From Spirosoma telluris (GTDB lineage: Bacteria; Bacteroidota; Bacteroidia; Cytophagales; Spirosomataceae), in NCBI GenBank assembly GCA_003259005.1, contig QLII01000001.1, positions 7,493,001 to 7,557,000 of the forward strand: a stretch of 64,000 nucleotides of DNA, in the 5' to 3' direction. Below the pieces are notes generated by a model. It saw only the letters and a list, made by a program, of their open reading frames with translations. It ran no database searches and had not been told where the DNA came from. This document shows positions 8,304 to 18,944 of this stretch, piece after piece (the stretch's first letter is position 1; every line of letters starts with the position of its first letter). Both the position numbers and the translations under genes were made by a program.

Positions 8304-10196
8304 TTATGGATTCGTCAGGACACCAACTTTCAGGAAGCTCGCTCCCGGTTTGCCATGATAAACCCGGTGTGTGGCTTTCTGATAATCAGACTCTTTCGCC
8401 GAGAAAACAGGCACAAATGTTTGTGGATTCCGGTCGGCGAGGGGGAAGCATGAACTTTGTACCTGCACCATGAGTCGGTGGCCTTTTTTGAAGGTGTGTA
8501 GTACATCCTGCAACTCCACGGCAACCTGCGTTGGCTGGTTAGGTTTGAAGGCTTCGGGTTTACTGATGTTGTTTCGATAACGCCCCCGAATAATCTCGCT
8601 CCGAATCAATTGCTGGTAATTGCCATAGACCACATCTTTATGTTGAGGATTCTCGGGAGCATCTGGCGGATACACATCAATTACTTTCACCATCCAGTCC
8701 GCATCGGTGCCGGTAGTTGAGACAGTGAGTTGAGCCAGGATTGGTCCAGCCAGAGTCAAATCTTCGGTGAGCGCATCGGTTTGAAATGTTAATACGTCGG
8801 GTCGGGCTGAGGCAAACCGTTGGTCGTCAACCATATATTCGGCAGAAAAACCGTCGTTAATTTTGCTCGCAAATGGCACTGGGTGCGCAGGATCGGAGGG
8901 GAATTCAGAGAACGTTGCGCCCGTGGCTATTGGCGAAAAACTAAGCTTGCCGCTTCCGCCTAAATACAACTGTTTTTCTACGGTTCCCTTGGGCGGATAG
9001 GTGTCGAAACTCCGCCAGCGATTGGTGCCGGTTTCAAAGAGCGTGGCTTCGGGCAAAGTCAAGGGAGTCGTTTCGTTAAAGAGGTAATGCTTGAAAAATT
9101 TAGCCTCGATGTTCTCCTGATAAAAGGGCGATGTTTTCGAGCCGAAGTCCACATCGGCAAGAGTTTGCCCGGATGGGCCTGACCAGCCACCATGTACCCA
9201 GGGGCCAACTACAAAAATGCTCTGAATACCCGGATTCTGCTTTTCGATGGCCTTATAGGTATTGAATGTACCGTATAAGTCCTGTTCATCATACCAGCCA
9301 CCGACGACCATTACGGCATGCTTGATCCCTTTAAGGTGGGGTAAAATATTCCGTTTTTTCCAGTGTTCATCATAGTCCGGGTGCTCGAAATTTTCGTGAT
9401 AATACACATTCCGACCTTTGTAATACTGGCTTTCTGAGTTGGCGGTTGGACCCATATTCAGGTAAAAATGATAGCCATCGGGGTCGTCGATAGCGAATAA
9501 GCGTTGTGGCCGTTGCTTCGTTGGCCCTGTTTGTTCCTGAAAACCGGTGTAAAAACCGAAGTTGGCTGCAATCTGAAAGGCACCATTATGAAAGGCATCG
9601 TCACGCCAGAGATCGGCCATGGGTGCTTGTGGCGATGAAGCTTTCAGCGCCGGATGCCCTGAAACCGATCCCGCTGAGGTAAAGAAACCGGGGTAACTAA
9701 TGCCCCATTGACCCACGTTGCCGTTGTGGTTTGGTATGTTTTTCAGGAGCCAGTCAATCGTATCGTAGGTGTCTGAGGCTTCATCATGGTCGGCATTTCC
9801 TTTTTTGACATCCACGTGCGGGGTCATTTCGACAAACTTACCTTCTGAAGCCCATCGACCACGAACGTCCTGATACACAATAATATAGTTTTCCCGCAGC
9901 ATAAACGGATTCGGTCCCAAACGCCGACGAAACAGTCCCACTCCATACGGCTGACAACTGTAGGGGGTTCGCTGCATAATAATTGGATGTTTCACCGACT
10001 GATCTTTGGGCGCATAGACCTGGGTGAATAGCTTGGTACCATCGCGCATCGGCACCATAAATTCAGATTTCTGGTAATTCTCGCGCGCATAAGCCGTGTC
10101 TTGTGCGGGTGTGAACAGGTATGGGTTAGCGGATGGAGTCGACTGGGTAAACGCCAGGACAGGAATCAGGAATAGAAAGGCAAAGAGTGTTTTCAC
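8304..10196 (-). CDS. CocE/NonD family hydrolase, alpha-amino acid ester hydrolase-like (exported)
   Basis: This 630-residue protein has a signal peptide ending in LAFTQS, then the X-Pro dipeptidyl-peptidase S15 fold. The nucleophile motif GISYPGFF places the serine at residue 167. It is followed by HPALKASSPQAPMADLWRDD and AFHNGAF. Those surroundings resemble alpha-amino acid ester hydrolases, which act on or synthesise beta-lactam antibiotics, more than cocaine esterase. From about residue 440 to the end is the jelly-roll C-terminal domain (LAGPILAQLTVSTTGTDADW, VAVELQDVLHTFKKGHRLMV). It is probably periplasmic. The upstream position relative to a B1 beta-lactamase is suggestive, but esters or peptides could equally be the substrate. 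Confidence 0.82.
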   Translation of the reverse strand: MKTLFAFLFLIPVLAFTQSTPSANPYLFTPAQDTAYARENYQKSEFMVPMRDGTKLFTQVYAPKDQSVKHPIIMQRTPYSCQPYGVGLFRRRLGPNPFMLRENYIIVYQDVRGRWASEGKFVEMTPHVDVKKGNADHDEASDTYDTIDWLLKNIPNHNGNVGQWGISYPGFFTSAGSVSGHPALKASSPQAPMADLWRDDAFHNGAFQIAANFGFYTGFQEQTGPTKQRPQRLFAIDDPDGYHFYLNMGPTANSESQYYKGRNVYYHENFEHPDYDEHWKKRNILPHLKGIKHAVMVVGGWYDEQDLYGTFNTYKAIEKQNPGIQSIFVVGPWVHGGWSGPSGQTLADVDFGSKTSPFYQENIEAKFFKHYLFNETTPLTLPEATLFETGTNRWRSFDTYPPKGTVEKQLYLGGSGKLSFSPIATGATFSEFPSDPAHPVPFASKINDGFSAEYMVDDQRFASARPDVLTFQTDALTEDLTLAGPILAQLTVSTTGTDADWMVKVIDVYPPDAPENPQHKDVVYGNYQQLIRSEIIRGRYRNNISKPEAFKPNQPTQVAVELQDVLHTFKKGHRLMVQVQSSCFPLADRNPQTFVPVFSAKESDYQKATHRVYHGKPGASFLKVGVLTNP

Positions 10197-10297
10197 AGCA
10201 TGTTGGACGTCTTTTTCGGTACAAAATAGCGTTAAATTGCCCTAGATAACGCAGAGGACGATCAATTAAGTAAGTGATCGTAAATTCTTCGGCATTT

Positions 10298-10390
10298 ACC
10301 CCACCCCACCTCCTTCCCTGAAAAACAGGAGAGGGGCTAAAACTAGCCCTTTTTTAGCCCCCATTAGTTCAAGGGGAGAGGTTGGGGGGT
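10298..10390. repeat. Imperfect inverted-repeat element, G/C-run rich
   Basis: ACCCCACCCCACCTCC at the left end pairs imperfectly with GGGGAGAGGTTGGGGGGT at the right end. Inside lie smaller hairpins (CCCTGAAAAACAGGAGAGGGG and GGGCTAAAACTAGCCC-like). Unlike most elements here it sits between divergent genes, so it is not a terminator. Confidence 0.6.
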
Positions 10391-10582
10391 AGAATACCGC
10401 AAAACATTTGCACAACTACTTAATGAACAGCTACGGCTCTGTATCCGCAATTTCCCAAGAACAGACATTGGTGGCAGGATTCTTGTCCTATTAGTTGTAT
10501 ACTGACAGTCAACCAATCAGTTGTTTATGGCTTCAATCTATTGCCATTTTGGCATAATAGGTTAGTTATAGACACCATATAC

Positions 10583-10590
10583 TAACTTTG
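10583..10590 (+). promoter_or_regulatory. Possible -7 promoter element
   Basis: TAACTTTG fits the Bacteroidota sigma -7 consensus TAnnTTTG and lies 70 bases before the AsmA-like start. I could not place a well-spaced -33 TTTG, so this is tentative. Confidence 0.3.
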
Positions 10591-10660
10591 TCATTGGCTG
10601 GCAGCCAAACCCTATGTTTGGTAAGCACGGTTTCCTCGCGTGCGCTACCAATCCACCGTA

Positions 10661-13600
10661 ATGAAACATATCTTAACGTCTGTAGCAACAGGGCTCAAAC
10701 GCTTGAGCCTTGGTATAGGGACTATACTTCTGATGGCTGGCCTGGCCATTGGCGGGTTACCGTATTTATTCCCCGGATTTGTTGCGGAAAAGCTGAACGA
10801 CTGGACAGCTAGCCACCTGAAAGGGCAACTGGTGTTTTCAAGCGCAACGCTCTCCTTTTTTGCACGTTTCCCCAACCTGACATTAACCCTTCACGACGTT
10901 ACGCTCAACGGATCGGCTCCTTTTGAACACGATACACTAGTAGCCGCCGGGGAAATTAGCCTTGGTGTCGACCTCTCCAGTTTGCTCGAAAAACGCATTC
11001 GAATCGACAAAGTGTTTTTGGCCGATGGGCGAATCAATGTCCAGGTGGACAAAGAAGGGCGTGCAAATTACAACGTATATGCAGCCTCGGTTGATTCGTC
11101 GGCTACCCCAACCGATACGAGTAGTACGGCGCTGACCATTAATAAAATACAGATCGAACGAACCAATATCCTGTACAACGACCTCTCGATTCCGATCCTG
11201 ATTCGGGCCAAAGGAGTTTTCTACGAAGGCAAAGGGGATTTGAGCAAAGATATTTTTGATCTATACACCCATACCCACATCGACTCAGTTGATCTATACT
11301 ACGACAACCAGCCCTATGCGCTTGGTAAACAGGTTAATGCCGATTTGATTACGCAGGTAAATACGAATTCGCTGGCGTTTGTCTTTACGAAAAATGACCT
11401 GAAAATCAACAAGCTACCTGTTCAGTTTAAAGGGAAGTTCGCCTTTTTGCGCGACGGCTATACGATGGATTTCAAGGCAAAATCGGTTGAAACCGATCTG
11501 CATAATATCATTACGGCCCTGCCGCCCGACCTGGTTCGCTGGGCCGATAAAACCGAGATCAATGGCTTTGGTGCGTTTGGCTTATCCCTGACAGGTGAGT
11601 ATAGTGCAGTCAACAAAACCAAACCTGCCCTACAAATCGACGCTACCCTGCGCGATGGCTCGATTGCCTACGAAAAAGCGCCCGACCCTGTTCATAATTT
11701 ACGGCTCGATTTGTCGGTGAAACTCCCGAATCTGAATCCCGAAGAACTGGACCTGGCCATGGATTCCCTTTACTTTACCATTAACAAGGACTTTTTTAGT
11801 TCTAGGTTGCGGGTGAAGGGCTTCAGCAAGCCGAATATTCATGCTCTGGTAACGACCGATATTGATCTGGAAAAATGGGACAAAGCGTTTGGCATTCCGT
11901 CGATTGACGTAAAAGGCAGGTATCGGTTGAACTTACAGGCTGATGGGGATTATGCCATGACCGAGAAACGAATTAGCTCGCGCAATGTGGAGCGAGTTAT
12001 CACGAGCATTCCACAGTTTACGATGACGTCCTCCCTGGAGAATGGCTATATCAAATATGATTCGTTACCGCAGTCTGTCAACGACATACGTTTCAATCTC
12101 GATGCGTCCTGTCCCGATCAGAATTATCAGCATGTACAGGTAGCCCTGAAAAACCTCCACATGAAGGCTTTGCAAAATGTGATGAGTGGATTTGTTCAGC
12201 TTCATAACCCCAAAGAATTATCTGTTACGGGACGACTTGACGCTATTATTCATCTGGCCGATATAAAATCGTTTTATCCGATCAACGACAGTCTGAAATT
12301 GGCGGGCAAATTGACGGTTGAAGCTGAAACGGAAGGGAAGTATGTACCCGAAAAACGCCAGTTTCCCATCACCAAAGCCATTATTCAATTGACAGATGGC
12401 GCTATCCAGACGAAACACTACCCACGTCCCATCGAGCACATTCATGTGAATGCCAATATTACCAGCACATCACCATCGCTGAATACACTCAAGGTTGGCC
12501 TTAGTCCAGTGGCTTTCTCGTTTGAAGGCCAACCGTTTAAGGTGCAGGCCGACCTCAAAAATTTCGATAATCTGACCTATGCCATTACCTCACAAGGTAC
12601 GCTTGATGTCGGTAAACTCTATCAGGTTGTAGCGCAACAAGGCTATGATGTGAAAGGCCTTATCAAGACCGACTTCTCGTTACGTGGTAAGCAGAGTGAT
12701 GCTACGGCTGGCCGTTATGACCAGCTTTTTAATAAGGGAACCGTGCAGGTTAAGGACTTACTGCTTTCGTCGGATTTGTTTCCGTTGCCCTTCCTGATTA
12801 AAACAGGCCTATTTCGTTTCGATCAGGACAAAGTATGGTTCGACAGGTTCAGGGCTACCTATGGCTCATCGTCGGTCGATATGAGCGGCTACCTGACCAG
12901 CCTGATCGACTATTTAACCAAACCCCTGTCGCCTTTACGCGGCAGTTTCACGCTGACAAGTAATGCGATCAATGTTGACGAATTCATGGCATTTGCTGGT
13001 AAGGCCACCGCATCAACGTCCAAATCGTCGCAGCCATCCGGTGTGGTAATCGTTCCGCCCAATTTAGCGGTTGAGGTTAAGGCGACGGCCAAACGAGTGA
13101 CGTACAATGGCTTGACGCTTCAGAACGCTCATGGCCAAATGAGCGTCGATAGTGGTCGAATCAAGCTTCAGGAAACCGGCTTTACGGTAATTGGTACGCC
13201 CGTTACGATGGATGCCACCTATCAGAGTTTGTCGCCTAAACGGGCCGCTTTCAACTACCACATCAACGCCATTGATTTTGATATTAAACGGGCTTACCGC
13301 GAAATTTCGCTGTTTAGGGCCCTGGCTACGTCAGCGGCTAAGGCAGAGGGACTTGTTTCGCTGGACTATCAGCTAGGTGGTAAACTGGATGCTGATATGC
13401 AACCCATCCTGCCGTCGTTGGTAGGTGGTGGCGTATTGTCGGTTCGTAAAGTTAAAATGAATGGATTCCGACTGTTTGGGGCCGTTAGTAAGAAAACCGG
13501 TCACAACATCAGTAATCCCGATATATCGGAAGTGGCTATTAAATCCACCATTGCCCACAACACCATGACCATTGCCCGCACCAAACTGCGCGTGGCGGGT

Positions 13601-13776
13601 TTCCGGCCCCGGCTGGAGGGTAAGGTAGGCTTAGACGGTCGCTTGGACCTGAATTTTCGGTTAGGACTCCCCCGTTGGGCATCTTCGGCATTCCCATGAC
13701 GATCACCGGCACGCAAACCAATCCGAAAGTCAAATTAGGAAAGAATAAAGAAGATAAAGACGAGTCGGAGCAGTAA
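10661..13776 (+). CDS. AsmA-like inner-membrane anchored protein, one frame break
   Basis: Read across one frame break the protein has about 1038 residues. It has an N-terminal membrane helix (GIGTILLMAGLAIGGLPYLF), then the AsmA signature region LVFSSATLSFFARFPNLTLT followed by LHDVTLNG. The C-terminus holds an AsmA_2-like part with LDYQLGGKLDADMQPILPSL and a basic-acidic tail ending in DESEQ. AsmA-like proteins span the periplasm as beta-rich grooves and are linked to lipid transport to the outer membrane. The frame is lost at 13669-13673, a run of five C. A sixth C continues the protein through GIFGIPMTITGTQ. The ATG at 10661 is chosen because it directly precedes the membrane helix; a GTG at 10640 is less likely. 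Confidence 0.8.
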
Positions 13777-13805
13777 AGTTGCATCGAGATTTTTTCTTAA
13801 TTCCC

Positions 13806-13829
13806 AAGGCCTGTGCGGATACAGGCCTT
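13806..13829 (+). terminator. Hairpin after the AsmA-like gene
   Basis: AAGGCCTGT pairs with ACAGGCCTT around six bases, 30 bases after the AsmA-like stop. No T run follows on the plus strand, so an intrinsic terminator is only possible. Confidence 0.4.
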
Positions 13830-13873
13830 AGGAGTTCGGCTGAGTCAGCCATCGTTGTTACTTGCGACTATTG

Positions 13874-13881
13874 TATTTTTG
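13874..13881 (+). promoter_or_regulatory. Possible -7 promoter element
   Basis: TATTTTTG matches TAnnTTTG and lies 42 bases before the ATG at 13923. A TTG about 16 bases upstream could be the -33 part, with spacing a little short. Confidence 0.35.
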
Positions 13882-13922
13882 CTTTAGGTATATAGTCGAT
13901 TTTGCCTCAAATTTTGAAGATA

Positions 13923-14264
13923 ATGACAACAACTTTATTCCGGCCTGTTAGCAAAAAGGAGCTTGATTTGATCGAGAAATCAAACTGGACGAAATTTCCC
14001 CCTAGATTACAGGAACAGCCTATTTTTTATCCTGTAACTAATCTAGAATACGCTCGACAGATTACAGTTGAATGGAATGTTCCTGCCTATGGGAATGGGT
14101 ATGTGGTTAAGTTTGAGGTAAATAGCGATTATTTGAAGAAGTACAAGGTAGAAAATGTAGGCGGCCTAATTCATAACGAACTGTGGGTGCCAGCGGAAGA
14201 CCTTGAAGAATTTAATAATAACATTGTAGGGCTTATTGAAATCATTGAGTCTTACGAGAAGTAA
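13923..14264 (+). CDS. Small protein of the 'ADP-ribosylation/crystallin J1' annotated family
   Basis: This 113-residue cytoplasmic protein starts TTTLFRPVSKKELDLIEKS. It then has FPPRLQEQPIFYPVTNLEYA, GYVVKFEVNSDYLKKY and LIHNELWVPAEDLEEFNNNI. The pattern is that of short single-domain proteins often labelled ADP-ribosylation/crystallin J1. The label is by similarity only, and no enzymatic activity is known to me for them. The FRPV start, the FPPRLPxQPIFYP centre and the HxELWVPA end are the conserved landmarks. I chose the ATG at 13923 over an upstream non-ATG start. It seems to be a single-gene unit. Confidence 0.65.
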   Translation: MTTTLFRPVSKKELDLIEKSNWTKFPPRLQEQPIFYPVTNLEYARQITVEWNVPAYGNGYVVKFEVNSDYLKKYKVENVGGLIHNELWVPAEDLEEFNNNIVGLIEIIESYEK

Positions 14265-14323
14265 CTGAAGATTTCCGATAAAGTGAGTTAAACAATTCCA
14301 AGGCTTTAACGTGCGAACCTGCA

Positions 14324-14743
14324 CTACTCTAGCTCGTTAAAAACAATAGTAAATTCAAGGTCTCCAATACCTAGCTCTCTCTTCTTCTTCTCAAATTGCT
14401 CTAGCTGTAAAGGACCGAAGTAATTTCTATCGGTTGATTTAGAAACCTTCAACTGCAAAGGAATGATAAAATAATTAGTAGTCGATTTGTCAATGACTCC
14501 TGGTGGATTACGAGGGTGTTGTTTAGCTACAATAAAATTATCGTTTTGACCTACAGCAAAAACAGTAGCACCTATCACGCCGACACCCTGCTCATCAACT
14601 TGAATGCCAATAGCCATATCCTCGTCTTCATCAACGGCATCTAAGTAATAATTTCCATTTAGCTTTTTTTCATAAACGGGGCCTCCACATCCTGATAAAA
14701 AGCAGCATATAACTATTGAAATAAACGTTGAGGCAATTTTCAT
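14324..14743 (-). CDS. Small lipoprotein, DUF3997-like
   Basis: This 139-residue protein has a lipoprotein signal peptide with a lipobox at FLSGCGG (cysteine near residue 19). The mature part begins LNGNYYLDAVDEDED, then IGIQVDEQGVGVIGATVFAVG and NYFIIPLQLKVSKS. The order 'lipobox, GxYyL, short beta strands' resembles DUF3997 proteins of unknown function; I am not certain of the family. It converges with the preceding small gene. Its composition (rich in A/T, D and N) differs slightly from its neighbours, which could mean a later arrival. Confidence 0.55.
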   Translation of the reverse strand: MKIASTFISIVICCFLSGCGGPVYEKKLNGNYYLDAVDEDEDMAIGIQVDEQGVGVIGATVFAVGQNDNFIVAKQHPRNPPGVIDKSTTNYFIIPLQLKVSKSTDRNYFGPLQLEQFEKKKRELGIGDLEFTIVFNELE

Positions 14744-15203
14744 CGTTAGCTAATTCTGCATCAAATTACATAGTTCAATCCCAAGTTCTGTATCCTCACT
14801 GATCTTGCTTGCGTCAGCAATATATTTCTTCTTTTACGGATTTCTCGCAGCTACTATTGGCAGTTTATTGCTGACGCGAGAGCGGCCTGTGCCCTCACAG
14901 CCCGTGGGAAATAAACGTCATTCTGATAAATTGTGTATAGTGTAGAAAGTGTATGGATAGATATTTTATATTTAAAATTTATAATAAATTGAATTTATAT
15001 TTTTGTAAAATATATAATTTTAAAATATAATTTGTCATTATCCTGTCATTGCTTATATTGCCTTCTCACATACAAGGCTTGTTTTGCTATCCTTCTGTTA
15101 ATCAAATTTAGGCCCTGATGGATGGTTTTGGTCTACAATTCACTCTCCAGCCTAGCCCATTGTATTGTATAAATTTTCCTCTTTTTCTTAACTAACTCAC
15201 TCT
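14744..15203. other. A/T-rich intergenic region
   Basis: 460 bases separate divergent genes. An inverted repeat sits at 14811-14877. 14940-15060 is strongly A/T rich and contains a TATTTTTG at 14998-15005 that fits a promoter -7 element but lies 200 bases from the next start. No coding frame is evident. Confidence 0.45.
14811..14877. repeat. Inverted repeat, 11-bp perfect arms
   Basis: GCGTCAGCAAT (14811-14821) is inverted as ATTGCTGACGC (14867-14877). The 45 bases between show no further clear pairing. It lies upstream of both flanking genes, so termination is unlikely to be its role. Confidence 0.55.
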
Positions 15204-18200
15204 ATGAAGACCCACTCTGTACGTATCAGGTCGCTCTTGCTTTACTTACTATTGGGCATCGGCATTGTTCAGGCACAGGCCCAATCCGATTCTCTACGCA
15301 TTACGGTTTCGGAAGGGACCAATATGGCCGTTGCCCTGTCGCCTGATGGGCAGTCGCTGGTGATGGATATGCAGGGGACAATCTGGCTACTGCCCGCTAA
15401 AGGGGAGTTGCCCGCGCCTTAACCGATTTCCGTGACGATGCCCACCAGCCCGCCTGGTCGCCCGATGGCAAGCGCATTGTGTACTCATCCTTCCGAGATG
15501 GTACCTTCCACATTTACAGCATCAAACCCGATGGCTCGGACTTGCAAAAACACACAACGGGTGAGTTCGACTACCGGGAACCGAATTATTCGCCCGATGG
15601 TGCCAAGCTTGTTTTTTCGTCGGATAAAGGGGGAAGTTATAACATATGGGAGTTGACGCTGAAAACGAAGGAATTGAAGCAACTCACAAACAGTGAGGGC
15701 AACGAGTATATGCCTTCGTACTCGCCAGATGGCAACCGAATTGCCTATGTCGCCACCCGGCCTGATGCCTCAGGTCTATATGTGTTAGAAGGAGGGAAGG
15801 AGACCCTGATCTGGAAAACAACGGCAACACTCGGGCCGCCCGCCTGGACGAAAGAGGGTAGTTCACTGATTTTACAAACAGTAGCCGATGGGGCTACAAC
15901 TCTGGTTGTTAAAGAGATAAAGCCGGGAACTGAGCCAAAAGTGATCTCGGCTGTTCGTGAAGACGTATTTCCTTTTCGCCCTTCGGTAGCCGCCGATGGA
16001 GCAATCTGGTACACGGCCGATGGGGCTATTAAGTATAAAACCGCCGATTTCACAAAAACCGAAAAGCTGGCCTGGCAGGCTACGTTTATGCTGAACCGTA
16101 AGCCCTACACGCGCAAAAAGTACCTGCTCGACAACCCCAAACCCCGGCCCGTAAAAGGTATCCGGGCACCGGTCGTTTCACCGGATGGGAAAGCCGTTGT
16201 TTTTTCAGCATTGGGCGATTTGTACTGGCTGGATATTGGGTTGTCAACTCCGCAGAAGCTAACAAACGATGCATTCATTGAAGCCGATCCCTGCTTCTCG
16301 CCCGATGGCCGATTCCTGATCTTTACCTCCGATCGTTCGGGAAGTATTAACCTGTGGGCCAGGGACTTGAAAACGGGTCAGGATCGCCAATTAACCAACG
16401 GAACTGAGGAGATTAATACGCCTGCTTTTTCGCCCGATGGCAAACGCATTGCGTTCTTCATGCTTGATCGGGCGGCTTTTGGGCGAAGTGTATTGCACAC
16501 CATCGCCTTTCCTACGCCTGAAGATCAACCCTTTGCCGCCCCTCAAAAAGTCTATGACGCGCTCTTTGGCCCCGGTGTGCCGAGTTGGTCGCCGGATGGC
16601 AAGCAGATTGCGATTTCGGCGCTGGATATTTACTCTACCCGTTTCCGGGAAGGGCTGAATCAATTTCTGATTATACCCAGTCAGGGGGAGGTACTGCGCT
16701 GGAAATGAAACCCGATTCGGCCAACCAGACAATTAGTTTTCGGGGGCGTAGTGGCCCTAGTTGGTCGCCCGATGGCAAGTGGATGGCCTATGTTCTCGAT
16801 GGGAAGCTATGGACGCTACCCGTTGCGCCCGACGGCAAACAAACGGGTCCGGCCATCCAGCGTACGAAGGGATTAGCCGATAACATGACCTGGACGGCCG
16901 ATTCAAAAACAATGGTATATCTGGCCATTGATACGCTCAAGCAAATGGATCTGACAACGGGCCGTGTTTCAACCATTCCGTTGACGTTTACCTATCAGCC
17001 TAAACTGCCTACTGAGCCAACGATTATTCACGCAGGAAAACTCTTCGATGGGAAAACGAATAAGTACCGGGAAAATGTAGACATTATTCTGGTAGGTAGC
17101 CGGATTCAGGCTATTGAACCACATAAGGCAGGGCGCAAAGGCAAGTTGGTCGATGCTTCCAAACTCACCGTTATGCCTGGCCTTTGGGAAATGCACACCC
17201 ACCAGACCATTTTGTCGGGTGAAAAACAGGGCCGTATCTGGCTGAGTCACGGCATTACGAGCATTCGCGAAACGGGCTCCGATCCCTATGATGCACTGGA
17301 ACGACGGGAATCCTGGGATGCGGGCATCCGGCCAGGACCCCGTTCGTTTTTTACGGGCACCTTAAACGAAGGCTATCGACTTTATTATGGACTGGCAACG
17401 AGCATCCGAAGTGAAGAACAACTGCGTATGGAGCTCGACCGGGCCAGGAAATTAGACTACGATCTGCTAAAATGCTACGTTCGCTTACCCGACCGTTTAC
17501 AGCAATTAGCTGCCGATTTAGCGCACCAGATTGGCATTCCGGTAACCTCACATGAGCTGTATCCGGCCGTGAAATACAACATTGATGGCGTTGAGCATTC
17601 ATCCGCCACCAGTCGCCGGGGTTATTCGATGAAGCTAACCTCGACCAACCACATCTACGCCGATGTACTGAGTCTGATTGCGAAGTCGGGTATGAACATG
17701 ACGCCCACTACGAGCCTACAGGGCGGTTTTTCGTTCCAGACCCGCCGTGATACGAGCTTATTGAGCTACCCGCCATACATCCATTTTTATAACGAAACCT
17801 ACCGAACCAATTTGATGGCGCAGCAACAAACCATGCGCCGGATAATGCCAGGTGCCGTCGAGAATTTTAAAACGCTGGCGGGCAATGTGAAAAAATTCAT
17901 TGACGCGGGTGGACGCATGACCCCCGGCACCGATTCTCCGTTGATTCCCTATGGATTGAGTTTACAGGTGGAATTGCAGAACTGGGTGGAAGGGGGCGTA
18001 ACGCCTTTCGAAACCCTTCGCGGGGCTACTCTCTGGTCGGCAGAAGCGGCTGGCGTTGGTAATGATCTGGGTAGTATTGAGGTTGGTAAAGTGGCTGATT
18101 TGATTGCCGTCGATGGAGATCCGCTCACCAAAATTCGTGACTCCATGAACGTTCGGTATACCATTAAAAACGGGAATGTCTGGACATTGGGTGAATTGTT

Positions 18201-18207
18201 GAAGTAG
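15204..18207 (+). CDS. Exported PD40 beta-propeller / amidohydrolase fusion, two frame breaks
   Basis: Joined across two frame breaks, this is one protein of about 1001 residues. A signal peptide ends in VQAQAQS. Residues 35-600 hold TolB/WD40-like PD40 repeats, with AWSPDGKRI, NYSPDGAKLVFS, SYSPDGNRIAYV, CFSPDGRFLIFTS, AFSPDGKRIAFF, SWSPDGKQIAIS and SWSPDGKWMAYV. The last 400 residues are an amidohydrolase with the metal-site MHTHQT motif (two histidines), PVTSHELYP and GTDSPLIPYG, and the usual VGKVADLIAVDGDPL end. The propeller may guide peptide-like substrates to the hydrolase. The frame is lost at 15402-15405 (four G) and 16684-16688 (five G). One added G at each restores repeats with no gap. 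Confidence 0.85.
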
Positions 18208-18227
18208 TTTTTTTTACGCAAATGATA

Positions 18228-18343
18228 TTACTGGTATGGGTATTTTTCATTCTCGCCGGGTTAAAACCCGGCGCAAAAACACAGCATACATCAACTGCAC
18301 CGGGTTTTAACCCGGCGAGAATGAAACATACCCATGCCAGTAG
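18228..18343. repeat. Dispersed hairpin element, copy 2, with extended arms
   Basis: The 80-base core (18246-18325) is nearly identical to 6282-6360. Here the complementarity extends outward on both sides. TTACTGGTATGGGTA at 18228 pairs with TACCCATGCCAGTAG ending at 18343, with two mismatches. The whole element can fold into a stem of about 45 bp per side, with inner CCGGG/CCCGG hairpins. It lies 20 bases after the amidohydrolase stop and before the Mo-hydroxylase genes. Confidence 0.85.
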
Positions 18344-18467
18344 TCAATCAATGCCTGTAGTTGATAAGTCTTGCTGTGTAGGTCGTCAAGTTAATTTTCC
18401 TGAAGCATAGGTAAGGGCTATGTTTACGAGCACTCAGTCCTTAAGCAGTTCTAGAAAAGTCGCCTAT

Positions 18468-18944
18468 ATGCCTGCATACACCTTAGCTATTAACGGAAAG
18501 AAATATCCTGTTAACGCCGATGCCCAGATGCCTTTGCTTTGGGTCATTCGGGAATTGGTTGGCCTTACCGGGACAAAATACGGATGCGGGATGGCTCAAT
18601 GCGGAGCCTGTACGGTGCATCTCAACGGCGCACCTATCCGCTCCTGTTCCTTTCCCGTATCGGCCGTACAGAACCAACCCATCACAACCATTGAAGGGAT
18701 TTCGAAGGACAACTCCCATCCCGTGCAAAAGGCTTGGATTGCCGAGCAGGTGCCCCAATGCGGCTACTGCCAAAGTGGGCAGATCATGTCTGCCGTTGCG
18801 CTTCTGAAAACCAATCCTCATCCCACTGACGAGGCTATCGACGCGGCCATGCAGGGTAATATCTGCCGGTGCGGCACCTACCCCCGAATCCGAAAAGCCA
18901 TTAAAAAGGCTGCTGGTACACCTTTGAAAACCAGCGGCCAATGA
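18468..18944 (+). CDS. [2Fe-2S] subunit of an IorA-type molybdenum hydroxylase
   Basis: This 158-residue protein has the two iron-sulphur domains of the xanthine oxidase small subunit. Cys40, 45, 48 and 60 come from KYGCGMAQCGACTVH and SCSFP. The second cluster is given by QCGYCQSGQ and NICRCGTY. The single-domain form without FAD is the IorA type, used by isoquinoline 1-oxidoreductase and aldehyde dehydrogenases of the membrane-linked kind. It passes electrons from the molybdenum subunit to an acceptor that is not encoded here. Its TGA overlaps the ATG of the large subunit (ATGA), so translation is coupled. I chose the ATG at 18468 because the ferredoxin fold starts right after it. Confidence 0.9.
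   Translation: MPAYTLAINGKKYPVNADAQMPLLWVIRELVGLTGTKYGCGMAQCGACTVHLNGAPIRSCSFPVSAVQNQPITTIEGISKDNSHPVQKAWIAEQVPQCGYCQSGQIMSAVALLKTNPHPTDEAIDAAMQGNICRCGTYPRIRKAIKKAAGTPLKTSGQ

Larger units (their letters stand above)
10197..10660. other. Divergent intergenic region
   Basis: These 464 bases separate the divergent CocE-type and AsmA-like genes. They hold an imperfect inverted repeat (10298-10390) and a possible promoter element before the AsmA gene. No open frame here looks coding. Confidence 0.5.
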
